DNA from: DATKPC01 sp035524275
GTDB taxonomy: Bacteria > Pseudomonadota > Gammaproteobacteria > Burkholderiales > Burkholderiaceae_F
Direction: 5' to 3'
DNA length: 27,346 nucleotides
Assembly: GCA_035524275.1 (NCBI GenBank)
Contig: DATKPC010000131.1
Span: 1-27,346, forward strand
Both the position numbers and the translations under genes were made by a program. Of this stretch, positions 13,406 to 21,585 are shown piece by piece; the first letter of the stretch is position 1, and each line of letters opens with the position of its first letter. The notes below the pieces were generated by a model. That model worked only from the letters and a program-made list of their open reading frames with translations. It searched no databases and was not told where the DNA came from.

Positions 13406-14389
13406 CTATTCGGTCAGGAACGCGCCGAATCCGCGCGGATTGCTGCCGACGTCGACGCGGCCGCGTCGCGCGCCGCTCGCGGCGTCGTAGATGCAGACCG
13501 CATCCTCCATCCAGCTGACGACGTAGACGCGGTCGGCGTGCACCGCGATGCCTTCCGGGTAGTCGCAGGAGGGCCACGTCGCCTCGACGCGGGCGGCGCC
13601 GACGTCGATCACCGTCAGCGACGCGCCATGCTGGTTCGTGACGTAGGCACGCCGGCCGTCGGCACTGAACGCCACGCCGTAGGGTGCGAGTCCGACGCCC
13701 AGCGTGGCCTTCGTCTCGCGGGTCGCGGTATCGACGATCGTCACATCGTTGCTGACGACGTTCAGCGCGAACAGGCGCGTGCCGTCGCGCGTCAGCCCGA
13801 GCGCGAACGGGTGTTCGCCGACGTGGATGCGGCCGCGGACCGCGAGCGTCACGGCATCGACCTCGGTCACCGCATCGTCGTCGCGCGCGGCGACGTAGAC
13901 CGTCGTGCCGTCCGGCGACACGACGATCCCGGCCGGCGCGCTGCCGACCTCGATCGCGGCGAGCTGCCGGTCGTCCTTCGTGTCGTAGGCCAGCAGGCGA
14001 TTCGCGTACCAGTCGGCCACGTAGAGGCGGCGCCCGTCGGGGGCGACCGCGATGCCGACCGGACCGCTGCCCGCGTCGATCCGCGTCACCGGGTGCGGCG
14101 GCGCGAGATCGATCACGCTGACGTCGCGACTGTCCGGATCGGAGACGAAGGCGCGTCCGATCGCGCTCGCGACCGCGACGCCTGCCGGCGATTTTCCGAC
14201 CGCGACCGTCGCGACGACGCGGTCCGTCGCGAGATCGATCACGGACACGTCGTTCGACCCCTGGTTCGTGATATAGGCGAACGGCGCGGCCGCGGCCGGC
14301 ACAGCCACGACGAGCGCGGAAAGGAACGCGGCGCGGAGCGCGGCGACCGGCGAAGCACGACGTGCCGGGAGGGTGGCCACGATTCGCAT
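13406..14389 (-). CDS. Periplasmic YVTN-family seven-bladed beta-propeller
   Basis: A 327-residue exported protein with a signal peptide of about 35 residues (basic start, then AALRAAFLSALVVAVPAAAA). Seven repeats of about 42 residues follow, each with a YVTN/YIAN-like strand and a VxVID-like strand: YITNQGSNDVSVIDL, FVSDPDSRDVSVIDL, YVADWYANRLLAYD, YVAARDDDAVTEVDA, FALNVVSNDVTIVDT, YVTNQHGASLTVIDV and YVVSWMEDAVCIYD. This makes a complete propeller of the YncE/YVTN type. Such proteins are periplasmic binding or scaffold proteins; related ones occur in PQQ-dependent pathways, but the ligand is unknown here. The start at 14389 gives the full signal peptide. It is divergent from the aminotransferase gene, with 58 bases between the starts, and upstream of the MxaD-like gene on the same strand. 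Confidence 0.88.
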   Translation of the reverse strand: MRIVATLPARRASPVAALRAAFLSALVVAVPAAAAPFAYITNQGSNDVSVIDLATDRVVATVAVGKSPAGVAVASAIGRAFVSDPDSRDVSVIDLAPPHPVTRIDAGSGPVGIAVAPDGRRLYVADWYANRLLAYDTKDDRQLAAIEVGSAPAGIVVSPDGTTVYVAARDDDAVTEVDAVTLAVRGRIHVGEHPFALGLTRDGTRLFALNVVSNDVTIVDTATRETKATLGVGLAPYGVAFSADGRRAYVTNQHGASLTVIDVGAARVEATWPSCDYPEGIAVHADRVYVVSWMEDAVCIYDAASGARRGRVDVGSNPRGFGAFLTE

Positions 14390-14435
14390 CCACGCATGTT
14401 AGCGCGGCCCGCGCGGAGGCCTGCGGCCGACCGGC

Positions 14436-14441
14436 GATAAT
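14436..14441 (+). promoter_or_regulatory. -10-like box giving a possible leaderless transcript
   Basis: GATAAT occupies exactly positions -12 to -7 relative to the A of the aminotransferase ATG (14448). No ribosome-binding sequence precedes that ATG. The -35 region is poor. If transcription starts there the message would have no 5' leader. Confidence 0.35.
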
Positions 14442-14447
14442 CGCGCC

Positions 14448-15602
14448 ATGCTGAGAACATCCCTCCAGGACCTGCCCGCCTCGCGCATCCGCGAACTCGC
14501 CAACGTCGGCCTCGGCCGCGATGACGTCGTCAAGTTCTGGTTCGGCGAGGGCGACCTGCCGACGCCGGATTTCATCCGCGCCGCCGCCAAGGACTCGCTC
14601 GACGCGGGCGAGACGTTCTACGCCAGCAACCTCGGGCTGCCGGAACTGCGCGCGGCGATCGCCGCGTACGTGTCGCGGCTGCACGGCACGCGCATCGGCG
14701 AGGAACGCATCGTCGTCACGAGTTCCGGCGTCAACGCGCTCGCGCTGACGTGCCAGTCGCTGATCGACCCCGGCGACCGGGTCGTCGTCGTGACACCGGT
14801 GTGGCCGAACCTGACATCGATCCCGCGGCTGATGAACGCGCAGGTGACGCGCGTGCCGCTGTCGTGCACCGATGGCTGCTTCGAGCTCGACCTCGACCGG
14901 TTGCTGGAGGCGGCCGCCGGTGCGCGCATGGTCATCGTCAATTCGCCGGGCAATCCGACCGGGTGGACGATGGCGCAGCCGCAATGGGATGCCCTGCTCG
15001 CGTCGTGCCGGCGCCGCGGCACCTGGCTGCTGGCCGACGACGCCTACGAGCGGCTGGTCTACGACGGGTCGATGCACGCGCCCAGCGTCATCGGGCAGGT
15101 CGGCGCGGAGGATCGCTACGTCAGCGCGAACACGTTCTCGAAGGCCTGGACGATGACGGGGTGGCGCCTCGGCTGGGTCGTCGCGCCGTCGCCGCTGGTC
15201 GGCGAATTCGCGAAGATCGTCGAGTTCAACACCTCGTGCGCGCCGGTTTTCGTGCAGCGGGCGGCGCTCGCCGCGCTCGCCGCCGGCGAGGCGCCGATCC
15301 AGGCCACCGTCGCGCGGCTGCGCGCCGCGCGCGATCGGCTGGTCGGCAACCTGCAGCGGATCCCGGGCGTCGAAGTCGCGTCCCCGCCCGGGGCGATGTA
15401 TGCCTTCCTGCGCATCCGCGGACGCTCCGAGGACAGCTTCGCGTGCGCCAAGGCCCTCGTCGAGGAGGCCGGCCTCGGACTCGCGCCTGGCATCGCCTTC
15501 GGTGCCGAAGGCGAAGGCTGGCTGCGATGGTGCTTTGCGGCGACGACGGAGCTGCTGGACGAGGGGGTCGCGCGGCTGCGGGGCTGGCTCGGGTCGAGGT
15601 GA
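14448..15602 (+). CDS. PLP-dependent class I/II aminotransferase
   Basis: A 384-residue fold-type I aminotransferase of the aspartate aminotransferase superfamily, cytoplasmic. Key positions are the substrate-side GEGD (33-36), YASNLGLPELRAAIAAY (58-74), TSSGVNAL (91-98) for phosphate and cofactor contacts, NSPGNPTG (165-172) with Asn169, ADDAYE (196-201) with Asp197 and Tyr200, and the Schiff-base lysine in NTFSKAWTMTGWRLGW (228-243), Lys232. The C-terminal domain carries the expected substrate Arg in WLRWCF near residue 360. The amino donor and keto acid cannot be told from sequence. Length is normal. There is no ribosome site, and a -10-like box sits next to the start. Two bases after the stop a palindromic repeat begins, which also separates it from the convergent clcB gene. 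Confidence 0.9.
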   Translation: MLRTSLQDLPASRIRELANVGLGRDDVVKFWFGEGDLPTPDFIRAAAKDSLDAGETFYASNLGLPELRAAIAAYVSRLHGTRIGEERIVVTSSGVNALALTCQSLIDPGDRVVVVTPVWPNLTSIPRLMNAQVTRVPLSCTDGCFELDLDRLLEAAAGARMVIVNSPGNPTGWTMAQPQWDALLASCRRRGTWLLADDAYERLVYDGSMHAPSVIGQVGAEDRYVSANTFSKAWTMTGWRLGWVVAPSPLVGEFAKIVEFNTSCAPVFVQRAALAALAAGEAPIQATVARLRAARDRLVGNLQRIPGVEVASPPGAMYAFLRIRGRSEDSFACAKALVEEAGLGLAPGIAFGAEGEGWLRWCFAATTELLDEGVARLRGWLGSR

Positions 15603-15604
15603 TG

Positions 15605-15734
15605 CCCTCTCCCCCACCCCTCTCCCGCTCGCGCGGGCGAGGGGAGTCCCGGCGTCAGCCGTTGGGACGATGTTTCAATTGTCGACAGCGGAACTCCCCT
15701 CTCCCGCGACGCGGGAGAGGGGTGGGGGAGAGGG
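15605..15734. repeat. Palindromic intergenic element, copy 2
   Basis: Left arm CCCTCTCCCCCACCCC onward (15605-15647), core of about 45 bases, and right arm ACTCCCC onward (about 15692-15734). The arms are near-perfect inverted repeats, and the core retains GGCGTCAGCCG and GACGATG like other copies. It fills the space between the convergent aminotransferase and clcB genes, starting two bases after the first stop and ending 13 bases before the second. Confidence 0.92.
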
Positions 15735-15747
15735 GAATTTCGAGCGC

Positions 15748-17520
15748 TCAGCGCGTCCGCGACAACCCGTCGTGCAGCGCCAGGATGACGTCCGTCTTCC
15801 AGAGCGCGCCGGCAAGCCGGCCGGCGTCGTCCACGACGGGCAGGCGCTCGCCGCGATGCGACGAGAACGCGGCGAGCGACTCGTCGAGCGGTTGCGACGT
15901 CCCGAGGACGGCGAAGCCCGGCACCAGGATGTCGACGGCGCGACGCGGCTGCGGCTGCGGCTGCGCCAGCAGCACGCGCAGGTCGTGCAGCGAGACCGCG
16001 CCCAGGTAGCGGCGCTGCGCGTCGATGACGTAGAGGTACTGGAAGCGATGCGCGCCGAACTGCGCCGCGATCCGGCCCAGGTCGTCGTCGCGGTCGACGG
16101 TGGGCGGATCGGCGCGCATCAGGTCGGCGACCTTCTGCGACGCGAAGCCGACGCGGGCCGCCGCGCCGCGGCGCAGTTCGCCGGCATAGATCGAGTCCGG
16201 CCGCAGCACGCGGGCCAGGCCGTAGGCCGGCACGCAGGCGAGGACGAGCGGCAGCACCGCGGGGTAGCTGCCCGTCATCTCGAAGATCATGATCACCGCC
16301 ATGAACGGCGCGTGCGTCGTGGCGGCGAGGAACGCGCCCATCGCGACGGCCGCCAGTTCGGTCGGCTGCGCGCCGAGCGAAGGCGCGACCGCCCCGAGCA
16401 GTTGGCCGAATGCGGCGCCGAGCGCCGCGCCGACGAAGAGCGTCGGCGTGAACACGCCGCCGATCGCGCCGGACCCGACGGTCGCGAACGTCGCCAACAG
16501 CTTCAGCGCGAAGAGCAGCAGCAGCGAACGCCCGACCCATTCGCCGGCGAGGATCGCATTGACGACGCTGTAGCCGTTGCCCCAGACCTGCGGCATGTCG
16601 ATCGAGATCGCGCCGACGACCAGGCCGCCGGCAGCCAGCGACAGCGGCAGCGGCAGGCGCAGGCGCCGAAACAGCGCACGCGCGCCGTCCAGCGCGCCCA
16701 GGAACAGCGGCGCCAGCGCGCCGGCGACGAGCCCCAGCAGCACGTAGGTCAACGCCTGCAGCGCGCCGGGCGACTCGAACCCGGGCAGCCGGTACAGCGG
16801 TTGCGCCGCGAGGAAATGCCGCAGCGTGAGGTCGGCGACGACGGCGGCGACGAGGATCGGCCCGAAACTCTCGAACGCGATCGAACCCAGGACGATCTCG
16901 CCGACGAACAGCGCGCCGGCAACCGGTGCGTTGTACGCCGACGTGATGCCGGCCGCGGCGCCGCACGCGACGAGCAGGCGGCGCCGCGGCGCCTGCAGGT
17001 TGGCATACCGCGTCACGAGCGAAGCGACGAGCGCCGCGAGCTGGACCATCGGCCCTTCGCGGCCGATGGATGCCCCGGACCCGATCGACAGCAGCGACGA
17101 GGCGCTGCGCACGAGCGTCGGCGCCGCCGGTATCCGCCCCTCGCCGATCGTCACCGCCTCCATGTAGTCGCCGCCGCGCGTCGACCCCAGCCAGCGGCCC
17201 GCCGCGACGAGCACGAGGCCGGCCAGCAGGCCGCCGGCGGCCGGCGTCAGCAGGCGCGCGAGCGGCCCGAGCGTCATCGCGGCGGCGGCCGGCGCCCCGA
17301 CGTGGCCGGTGAACAGGCCGACCAGGTGACGCATCGCCCAGCTGAACGCCACGGTCGTGCAGGCGGCGAGAAAGCCGATCACGCCCGCCCACGCAAGCAT
17401 CCGCGGCTGCTCGCCGGGGACCAGTCGCTCCTGCGCCGCCAGGCGCAGGCGCGCCCAGCGGCCCGGCGCCGCCGGCGGCATCGCGGGCTCGCGCGCGTCG
17501 GGGCGCGGCTGCGCGGACAC
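15748..17520 (-). CDS. clcB: ClcB-type CLC chloride channel/transporter with CBS pair
   Basis: A 590-residue CLC-family membrane protein for chloride and similar anions. CLC signatures are present: GSGASIGREGP (148-157) with the gating glutamate Glu155, NAPVAGALFVGEIVLGS (197-213), and GGVFTPTLFVGA (354-365). At the position of the proton-transferring Glu203 of E. coli ClcA this protein has Ile209, as in ClcB-like proteins, which argues against ClcA-style proton exchange. The C-terminal cytoplasmic part holds two CBS domains (about 463-515 and 527-585). I chose GTG 17520 because GGAG precedes it by five bases and it lies 11 bases after the M20 stop; ATG 17481, 13 codons in, is the alternative. 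It is probably last in a puuE-M20-clcB transcript. Confidence 0.92.
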   Translation of the reverse strand: MSAQPRPDAREPAMPPAAPGRWARLRLAAQERLVPGEQPRMLAWAGVIGFLAACTTVAFSWAMRHLVGLFTGHVGAPAAAAMTLGPLARLLTPAAGGLLAGLVLVAAGRWLGSTRGGDYMEAVTIGEGRIPAAPTLVRSASSLLSIGSGASIGREGPMVQLAALVASLVTRYANLQAPRRRLLVACGAAAGITSAYNAPVAGALFVGEIVLGSIAFESFGPILVAAVVADLTLRHFLAAQPLYRLPGFESPGALQALTYVLLGLVAGALAPLFLGALDGARALFRRLRLPLPLSLAAGGLVVGAISIDMPQVWGNGYSVVNAILAGEWVGRSLLLLFALKLLATFATVGSGAIGGVFTPTLFVGAALGAAFGQLLGAVAPSLGAQPTELAAVAMGAFLAATTHAPFMAVIMIFEMTGSYPAVLPLVLACVPAYGLARVLRPDSIYAGELRRGAAARVGFASQKVADLMRADPPTVDRDDDLGRIAAQFGAHRFQYLYVIDAQRRYLGAVSLHDLRVLLAQPQPQPRRAVDILVPGFAVLGTSQPLDESLAAFSSHRGERLPVVDDAGRLAGALWKTDVILALHDGLSRTR

Positions 17521-17531
17521 CGCGACTCCGG

Positions 17532-18785
17532 CTACGTCGAGAGCAGGTCGGACAGCGTCCTCGCGACGACCTTCGTCGCGCGCCGCAGATCCTCCAGCAG
17601 CAGGTTCTCGTCGGCCCGCTTCGCGTTCGACTCGAGGACCGTCCGCGGGCCGGCGCCGTACAGGACCACCGGGATCCCGGCCTCGCCGTAGAGCCGGGCG
17701 TCGGTGTAGAGCGGCGTGCCGGTCGTCGGAACGGATTCGCCGAAGACCTCCGCGGCGTGCCGCTGCAGCGACGCGACGAGCGGCGCGTTGCCGGCCAGCG
17801 GCTTCAGCGCGCGGGCGAGCAGCATGCGGCGCATCTCGACGCGCACGCCGGGAACCTGCGCGGCCGCCTCGGCGATCACCCGCCGCAGCTCGGCCTCGAC
17901 CGCCTCCGGGTCTTCCTCCGGAATCATCCGGCGATCGAGCTTCAACACGACCTTGCCCGGCACGACGTTCGTGTTGGTCCCGCCCTCGATGCGGCCGACG
18001 TTCAGGTACGGGCAGTCGATGCCCGGGACCTGCGAGCGCCGTTCGCGATAGCGCGCGTTCTGCGCATAGAGCGCGTTCAGGATCGCCACCGCGCCCTGCA
18101 GGGCGTCGACGCCGGTCGCCGGGATCGCGGCGTGGGCCATCACGCCGTGCACCGTGACCTCGATCTGCAGGCAGCCGTTGTGGGCCGTCACGATCTGGTA
18201 GGAGAAGCCGGCCCCGATCAGCAGGTCGGGGCGCACGAGGCCGTGCGACAGCAGCCAACCCGGGCCCAGTTCGCCGCCGAACTCCTCGTCGTACGTGAAG
18301 TGCAGCTCGACCGTGCCGGCGGCAGGCTGCGCGACCGCCTCCAGCGCGCGGACCGCGAACGTGTACGTCGCGAAGTCGCTCTTGCTCACCGCGGCGGCGC
18401 GGCCGTAGAGATGGCCGTTCTCGATCACGGCGCCATAGGGCGGATGCGTCCAGCCCTCCCCCGGCGGCACGACGTCGCCGTGCGCGTTCAGCGCCACGAC
18501 GCGCCCGCCGGCGCCGTAACGGCGACGCACGACGAGGTTCGTGATCGACTCCAGGCCGGCCGCCTGCACCGCGGCGGCCGGAACCGGATGGCGGTCGACA
18601 TGCCAGCCGTAGGCTTCGATCAGCGTCGCCGCGCGCTCCGCGTGCGGCGCATTGTTCCCCGGCGGCGTATCGGTCGGGACGCGGACGAGTTCCTGCAGGA
18701 ACGCGACCTCGTTCTCGAAGTGCAGGTCGATCCAGGCATCGAGGCGGTGGTGGCGGGCGGCGGCCGCTTCGGCAGGGGTGGTCAT
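17532..18785 (-). CDS. M20-family peptidase/deacylase homologue with altered metal ligands
   Basis: A 417-residue member of the M20 (ArgE/DapE/carboxypeptidase G2) family of zinc amidohydrolases. Conserved parts are NAHGDVVPPGEGW with His102 and Asp104, the bridging Asp137 in VSKSDF, the catalytic pair Glu167-Glu168 in TYDEEFGGELG, and the dimerisation-domain HGVMAHAA. Compared with the family pattern as I recall it, two metal ligands are not seen. The acidic residue normally near residues 190-195 is replaced in LLIGAGFS, and the final histidine before the (N/D)E pair is Lys389 in NAKRADEN. The substrate is unknown. Its place between a puuE-type gene and clcB, opposite a urate/xanthine permease, could point to a purine-derived amide. 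ATG 18785 has GGAG upstream. Confidence 0.85.
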   Translation of the reverse strand: MTTPAEAAAARHHRLDAWIDLHFENEVAFLQELVRVPTDTPPGNNAPHAERAATLIEAYGWHVDRHPVPAAAVQAAGLESITNLVVRRRYGAGGRVVALNAHGDVVPPGEGWTHPPYGAVIENGHLYGRAAAVSKSDFATYTFAVRALEAVAQPAAGTVELHFTYDEEFGGELGPGWLLSHGLVRPDLLIGAGFSYQIVTAHNGCLQIEVTVHGVMAHAAIPATGVDALQGAVAILNALYAQNARYRERRSQVPGIDCPYLNVGRIEGGTNTNVVPGKVVLKLDRRMIPEEDPEAVEAELRRVIAEAAAQVPGVRVEMRRMLLARALKPLAGNAPLVASLQRHAAEVFGESVPTTGTPLYTDARLYGEAGIPVVLYGAGPRTVLESNAKRADENLLLEDLRRATKVVARTLSDLLST

Positions 18786-18862
18786 CGTGGAGGCTCCGGC
18801 GCCGCGACGGCGCAACAGGGGGCGGGCGGGCGGCTCGAACACGAGCCGACCCGGCGGGCGGA

Positions 18863-19801
18863 TCAGGCTCGCGACGCCGGCGGGTGCCGATTCTGCCAGT
18901 GGCGCGCGATGTCGACGCGGCGGCAGACCCAGACGCGGTCGTGGCGCTCGACGTGGTCGAGGAAACGCTGCAGGCCGCGCAGCCGGCCGGGCCGGCCGAG
19001 CAGCCGCGCGTGCATCCCGATCGACATCATCCGCGGCGTCTCGAGCCCTTCGGCGTAGAGGACGTCGAAACTGTCGCGCAGGTACTCGAAGAAGTGCTGC
19101 CCGGTATTGAAGCCTTGCGGCGTCGCAAAGCGCATGTCGTTGGCGTCGAGCGTGTAGGGGACGACCAGGTGGTCGACGACGACGCCGTCGCTGCGCCTGA
19201 CGGCGGTCCAGAACGGCAGGTCGTCGCCGTAATAGTCGGAGTCGTAGAGGAAACCGCCGTGGTCGACGACGAGGCGCCGCGTGTTCGGGCTGTCGCGCCC
19301 GGTGTACCAGCCCAGTGGCGCCGCTCCGGTCAGCTCGCGGATGATCCGCACGCCGGTCGCGAGGTGCTCGCGCTCGGTGGGCTCGTCGACGTCCTGGTAG
19401 TGGATCCAGCGCCAGCCATGGCAGGTGATCTCGTGGCCGAGCTCGACGAACGCCCGCGTCACGTCCGGATGGCGCTGCAGCGCCATCGAGACGCCGAAGA
19501 CCGTCAGCGGCAGGCGGCGCCGCTCGAATTCGCGCAGGATCCGCCAGACGCCGACGCGCGAGCCGTACTCGTAGATGGATTCCATCGAGAGATGGCGCGC
19601 CGGAAACGACGCCGCGCCGACGATCTCGGAGAGGAACTGCTCCGAGCCGCGATCGCCGTGCAGCACGCAGTTCTCGCCGCCTTCCTCGTAGTTGAGGACG
19701 AACTGCACCGCAATGCGCGCACCGCCGGGCCAGTCGGCGAACGGCGGAACCCGCCCGTAGCCGACGAGATCGCGCGGGTAGCCCGGATCCTGCAGCGCCA
19801 T
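18863..19801 (-). CDS. puuE: PuuE-type allantoinase / polysaccharide deacetylase family
   Basis: A 312-residue NodB-homology protein of the PuuE type. PuuE is the cofactor-independent allantoinase of ureide catabolism, which opens allantoin to allantoate in the cytoplasm. The sequence has the PuuE start (MALQDPGYPRDLVGYGR, PPFADWPGGARIAVQFVLNY), EEGGENCVLHGD (39-50) and SIYEYGSRVGVWRIL (75-89). The NodB core follows, with LGHEITCHGWRWIHY (121-135) and WYTGRDSPNTRRLV, and MSIGMHARLLGRPGR lies near the end. No signal peptide is seen, consistent with a cytoplasmic enzyme. The start at 19801 is favoured over the longer frame because GGGAG lies a few bases upstream. It is divergent from an NCS2 permease and precedes the M20 gene by 77 bases. 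A deacetylase acting on another substrate remains possible. Confidence 0.8.
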   Translation of the reverse strand: MALQDPGYPRDLVGYGRVPPFADWPGGARIAVQFVLNYEEGGENCVLHGDRGSEQFLSEIVGAASFPARHLSMESIYEYGSRVGVWRILREFERRRLPLTVFGVSMALQRHPDVTRAFVELGHEITCHGWRWIHYQDVDEPTEREHLATGVRIIRELTGAAPLGWYTGRDSPNTRRLVVDHGGFLYDSDYYGDDLPFWTAVRRSDGVVVDHLVVPYTLDANDMRFATPQGFNTGQHFFEYLRDSFDVLYAEGLETPRMMSIGMHARLLGRPGRLRGLQRFLDHVERHDRVWVCRRVDIARHWQNRHPPASRA

Positions 19802-19859
19802 TCTCGACTCCCGGCCCCAACGGCGTGGGGCGGCATGCATCTTGCGTGAAGGAATGTTT

Positions 19860-19869
19860 CGGTGCACCG
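19860..19869. promoter_or_regulatory. Palindrome in the puuE/permease divergent promoter region
   Basis: CGGTGCACCG is a perfect 10-bp palindrome in the 112-base gap between the divergent starts (19801 and 19914), flanked at similar distances by CTTGC (19841-19845) and GCAAG (19877-19881), which are also complementary. The whole could be an operator shared by both genes. No convincing -35/-10 pair was found here. Confidence 0.3.
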
Positions 19870-19913
19870 TGTCCGTGCAAGTCTAGCGAACGAGAACCAG
19901 GGAGGGATTCCAC

Positions 19914-21377
19914 ATGGCATCGAACCTCGTCGATCCGGTCGACGAACGCCTGCCGCTGCCGCGACTCGCGGCGCTCGGGCTGCAGCACGTACTGGTGATG
20001 TACGCCGGCGCGATCGCCGTGCCGCTCATCGTGGGGCGGGCACTGAAGCTGGCGCCGGAGCAGGTCGCCGCGCTGATCTCCGCCGATCTCTTCTGCTGCG
20101 GCATCGTGACGCTGATCCAGTCGCTCGGCGCGACGCGGTGGTTCGGCATCCGGCTGCCGGTGATGATGGGCGTGACGTTCGCGGCCGTGGGCCCGATGGT
20201 CGCGATGGCCAATGCGCATGGCGGCGCGGCCGGCGCGCAGGTGATCTTCGGTTCGATCATCGCGGCCGGCATCGTCTCGATCCTGATCGCGCCCATCGTG
20301 AGCCGCCTGCTCGCGCTGTTCCCGCCGGTCGTCACCGGGACGATCATCACCGTGATCGGCGTCACGCTGATGCGGGTCGGCATCGGCTGGATCATGAATG
20401 GGCCGGCGGTCATCGCCACCGTCGTGAAACCGGACTACGCGGCGTGGCTCGAGGCCGCGCGCGCGGGCGGCGCGACGATCCCGGACGGCCTGAAGATCGC
20501 GCCGACGGTCGCGAACCCGATCTATGCCGCGCCCGACAACATCGCGGTCGCGGCGTTCGTGCTCGTGGCGATCCTGCTGATCGCGCGCTTCGGTCGCGGG
20601 TTCGTCGCCAATATCGCGGTGCTGCTCGGCCTCGTCGCCGGCGTCGCGCTCGCCATCGCGCTGGGCAAGATGAACTTCGCCAAGGTCGCCGCGGCGCCAT
20701 GGTTCGGCCTCGTCGCCCCGTTCCAGTTCGGGGCGCCCACCTTCGAGATCGTGCCGATCGTCACGATGGTGCTCGTGATGATCGTCGTGATGATCGAATC
20801 GACCGGGATGTTCCTTGCGCTCGGCGAGATGACCGGGCGCCGCATCGATCCGCCGACGCTCGCCGCCGGACTGCGCGTCGACGGCGTCGGCACGCTGATC
20901 GGCGGCATCTTCAACACGTTTCCGTACACGTCGTTCTCGCAAAACGTCGGGCTCGTCGGCGTCACCGGCGTGCGCAGCCGATTCGTCTGCGTTGCCGGCG
21001 GCGCCCTCCTCATCGTCCTGGGGCTGATTCCGAAGCTGGCGCAACTCGTCGAGGCGATTCCGCAATACGTCCTCGGCGGCGCCGGTCTCGTGATGTTCGG
21101 GATGGTCGCCGCGACCGGGATCCGGATCCTTTCCGGCGTCGACTTCCGCACGACGCGCAGCAACCTGTTCGTCGTCGGCATCTCGATCGGGTTCGGCATG
21201 ATCCCGCTGGTCGCGGAGCGCTTCACGCAGCAGATGCCCAAGGAACTGGAGCCGCTGCTGCAGAGCGGCATCCTGCTCACCGCGATCGCCGCGGTGATCC
21301 TGAACGTCTATTTCAACGGCTTGCGCGCGGATGCGCGCGCCGGGGCGATCGTCGCGGCGCGGGCGGCGGAAGCCTGA
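19914..21377 (+). CDS. NCS2-family urate/xanthine permease
   Basis: A 487-residue nucleobase:cation symporter-2 (NAT) transporter in the inner membrane, importing purines such as uric acid or xanthine with protons. Hydrophobic helices run throughout (about 12 to 14). Family motifs are the QH of the first helix (LGLQHVLVMYAG, 21-32), the IESTGMFLALGEMTG segment with its glutamate near residue 294, and the NAT signature QNVGLVGVTGVRSRF (about 343-357). VGVTGVRSRF is typical of the urate/xanthine branch rather than uracil permeases. The start is ATG 19914, with GGAGGG at 19901-19906. It is divergent from the puuE-type gene, so substrate import and ureide breakdown are likely controlled together. 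A palindromic repeat starts 32 bases after the stop. Confidence 0.92.
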   Translation: MASNLVDPVDERLPLPRLAALGLQHVLVMYAGAIAVPLIVGRALKLAPEQVAALISADLFCCGIVTLIQSLGATRWFGIRLPVMMGVTFAAVGPMVAMANAHGGAAGAQVIFGSIIAAGIVSILIAPIVSRLLALFPPVVTGTIITVIGVTLMRVGIGWIMNGPAVIATVVKPDYAAWLEAARAGGATIPDGLKIAPTVANPIYAAPDNIAVAAFVLVAILLIARFGRGFVANIAVLLGLVAGVALAIALGKMNFAKVAAAPWFGLVAPFQFGAPTFEIVPIVTMVLVMIVVMIESTGMFLALGEMTGRRIDPPTLAAGLRVDGVGTLIGGIFNTFPYTSFSQNVGLVGVTGVRSRFVCVAGGALLIVLGLIPKLAQLVEAIPQYVLGGAGLVMFGMVAATGIRILSGVDFRTTRSNLFVVGISIGFGMIPLVAERFTQQMPKELEPLLQSGILLTAIAAVILNVYFNGLRADARAGAIVAARAAEA

Positions 21378-21409
21378 GGGGAAGGCGGGCGGGGACGGGC
21401 TGGCTCGCG

Positions 21410-21540
21410 CCCTCTCCCCCCGCCCCTCTCCCGCGTCGCGGGCGAGGGGAGTTTCGACGTCAGCCGGCGGGACGTCGCCTCAATTCTCGGCGGCGGGACT
21501 CCCCTCGCCCGCGAAGCGGGAGAGGGGCGGGGGGAGAGGG
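21410..21540. repeat. Palindromic intergenic element, copy 3
   Basis: Same architecture as the other copies: left arm beginning CCCTCTCCCCCC (21410), core with GACGTCAGCCGG and GGGACGTCG, and right arm ending GGGGGGAGAGGG (21540). It fills most of the 208-base gap between the convergent permease and DUF1161 genes. The 45 bases after it show nothing further. Confidence 0.92.
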
Positions 21541-21585
21541 CGGGTCAAGCAGGGGACGCCACCCCGGGCGCCGCCGCGTCCCCGC

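Noticed and set aside
15605..15734. The repeated palindromes considered as a CRISPR array.
   Set aside because: Copies are kilobases apart, are internally palindromic and have no spacers or cas genes.
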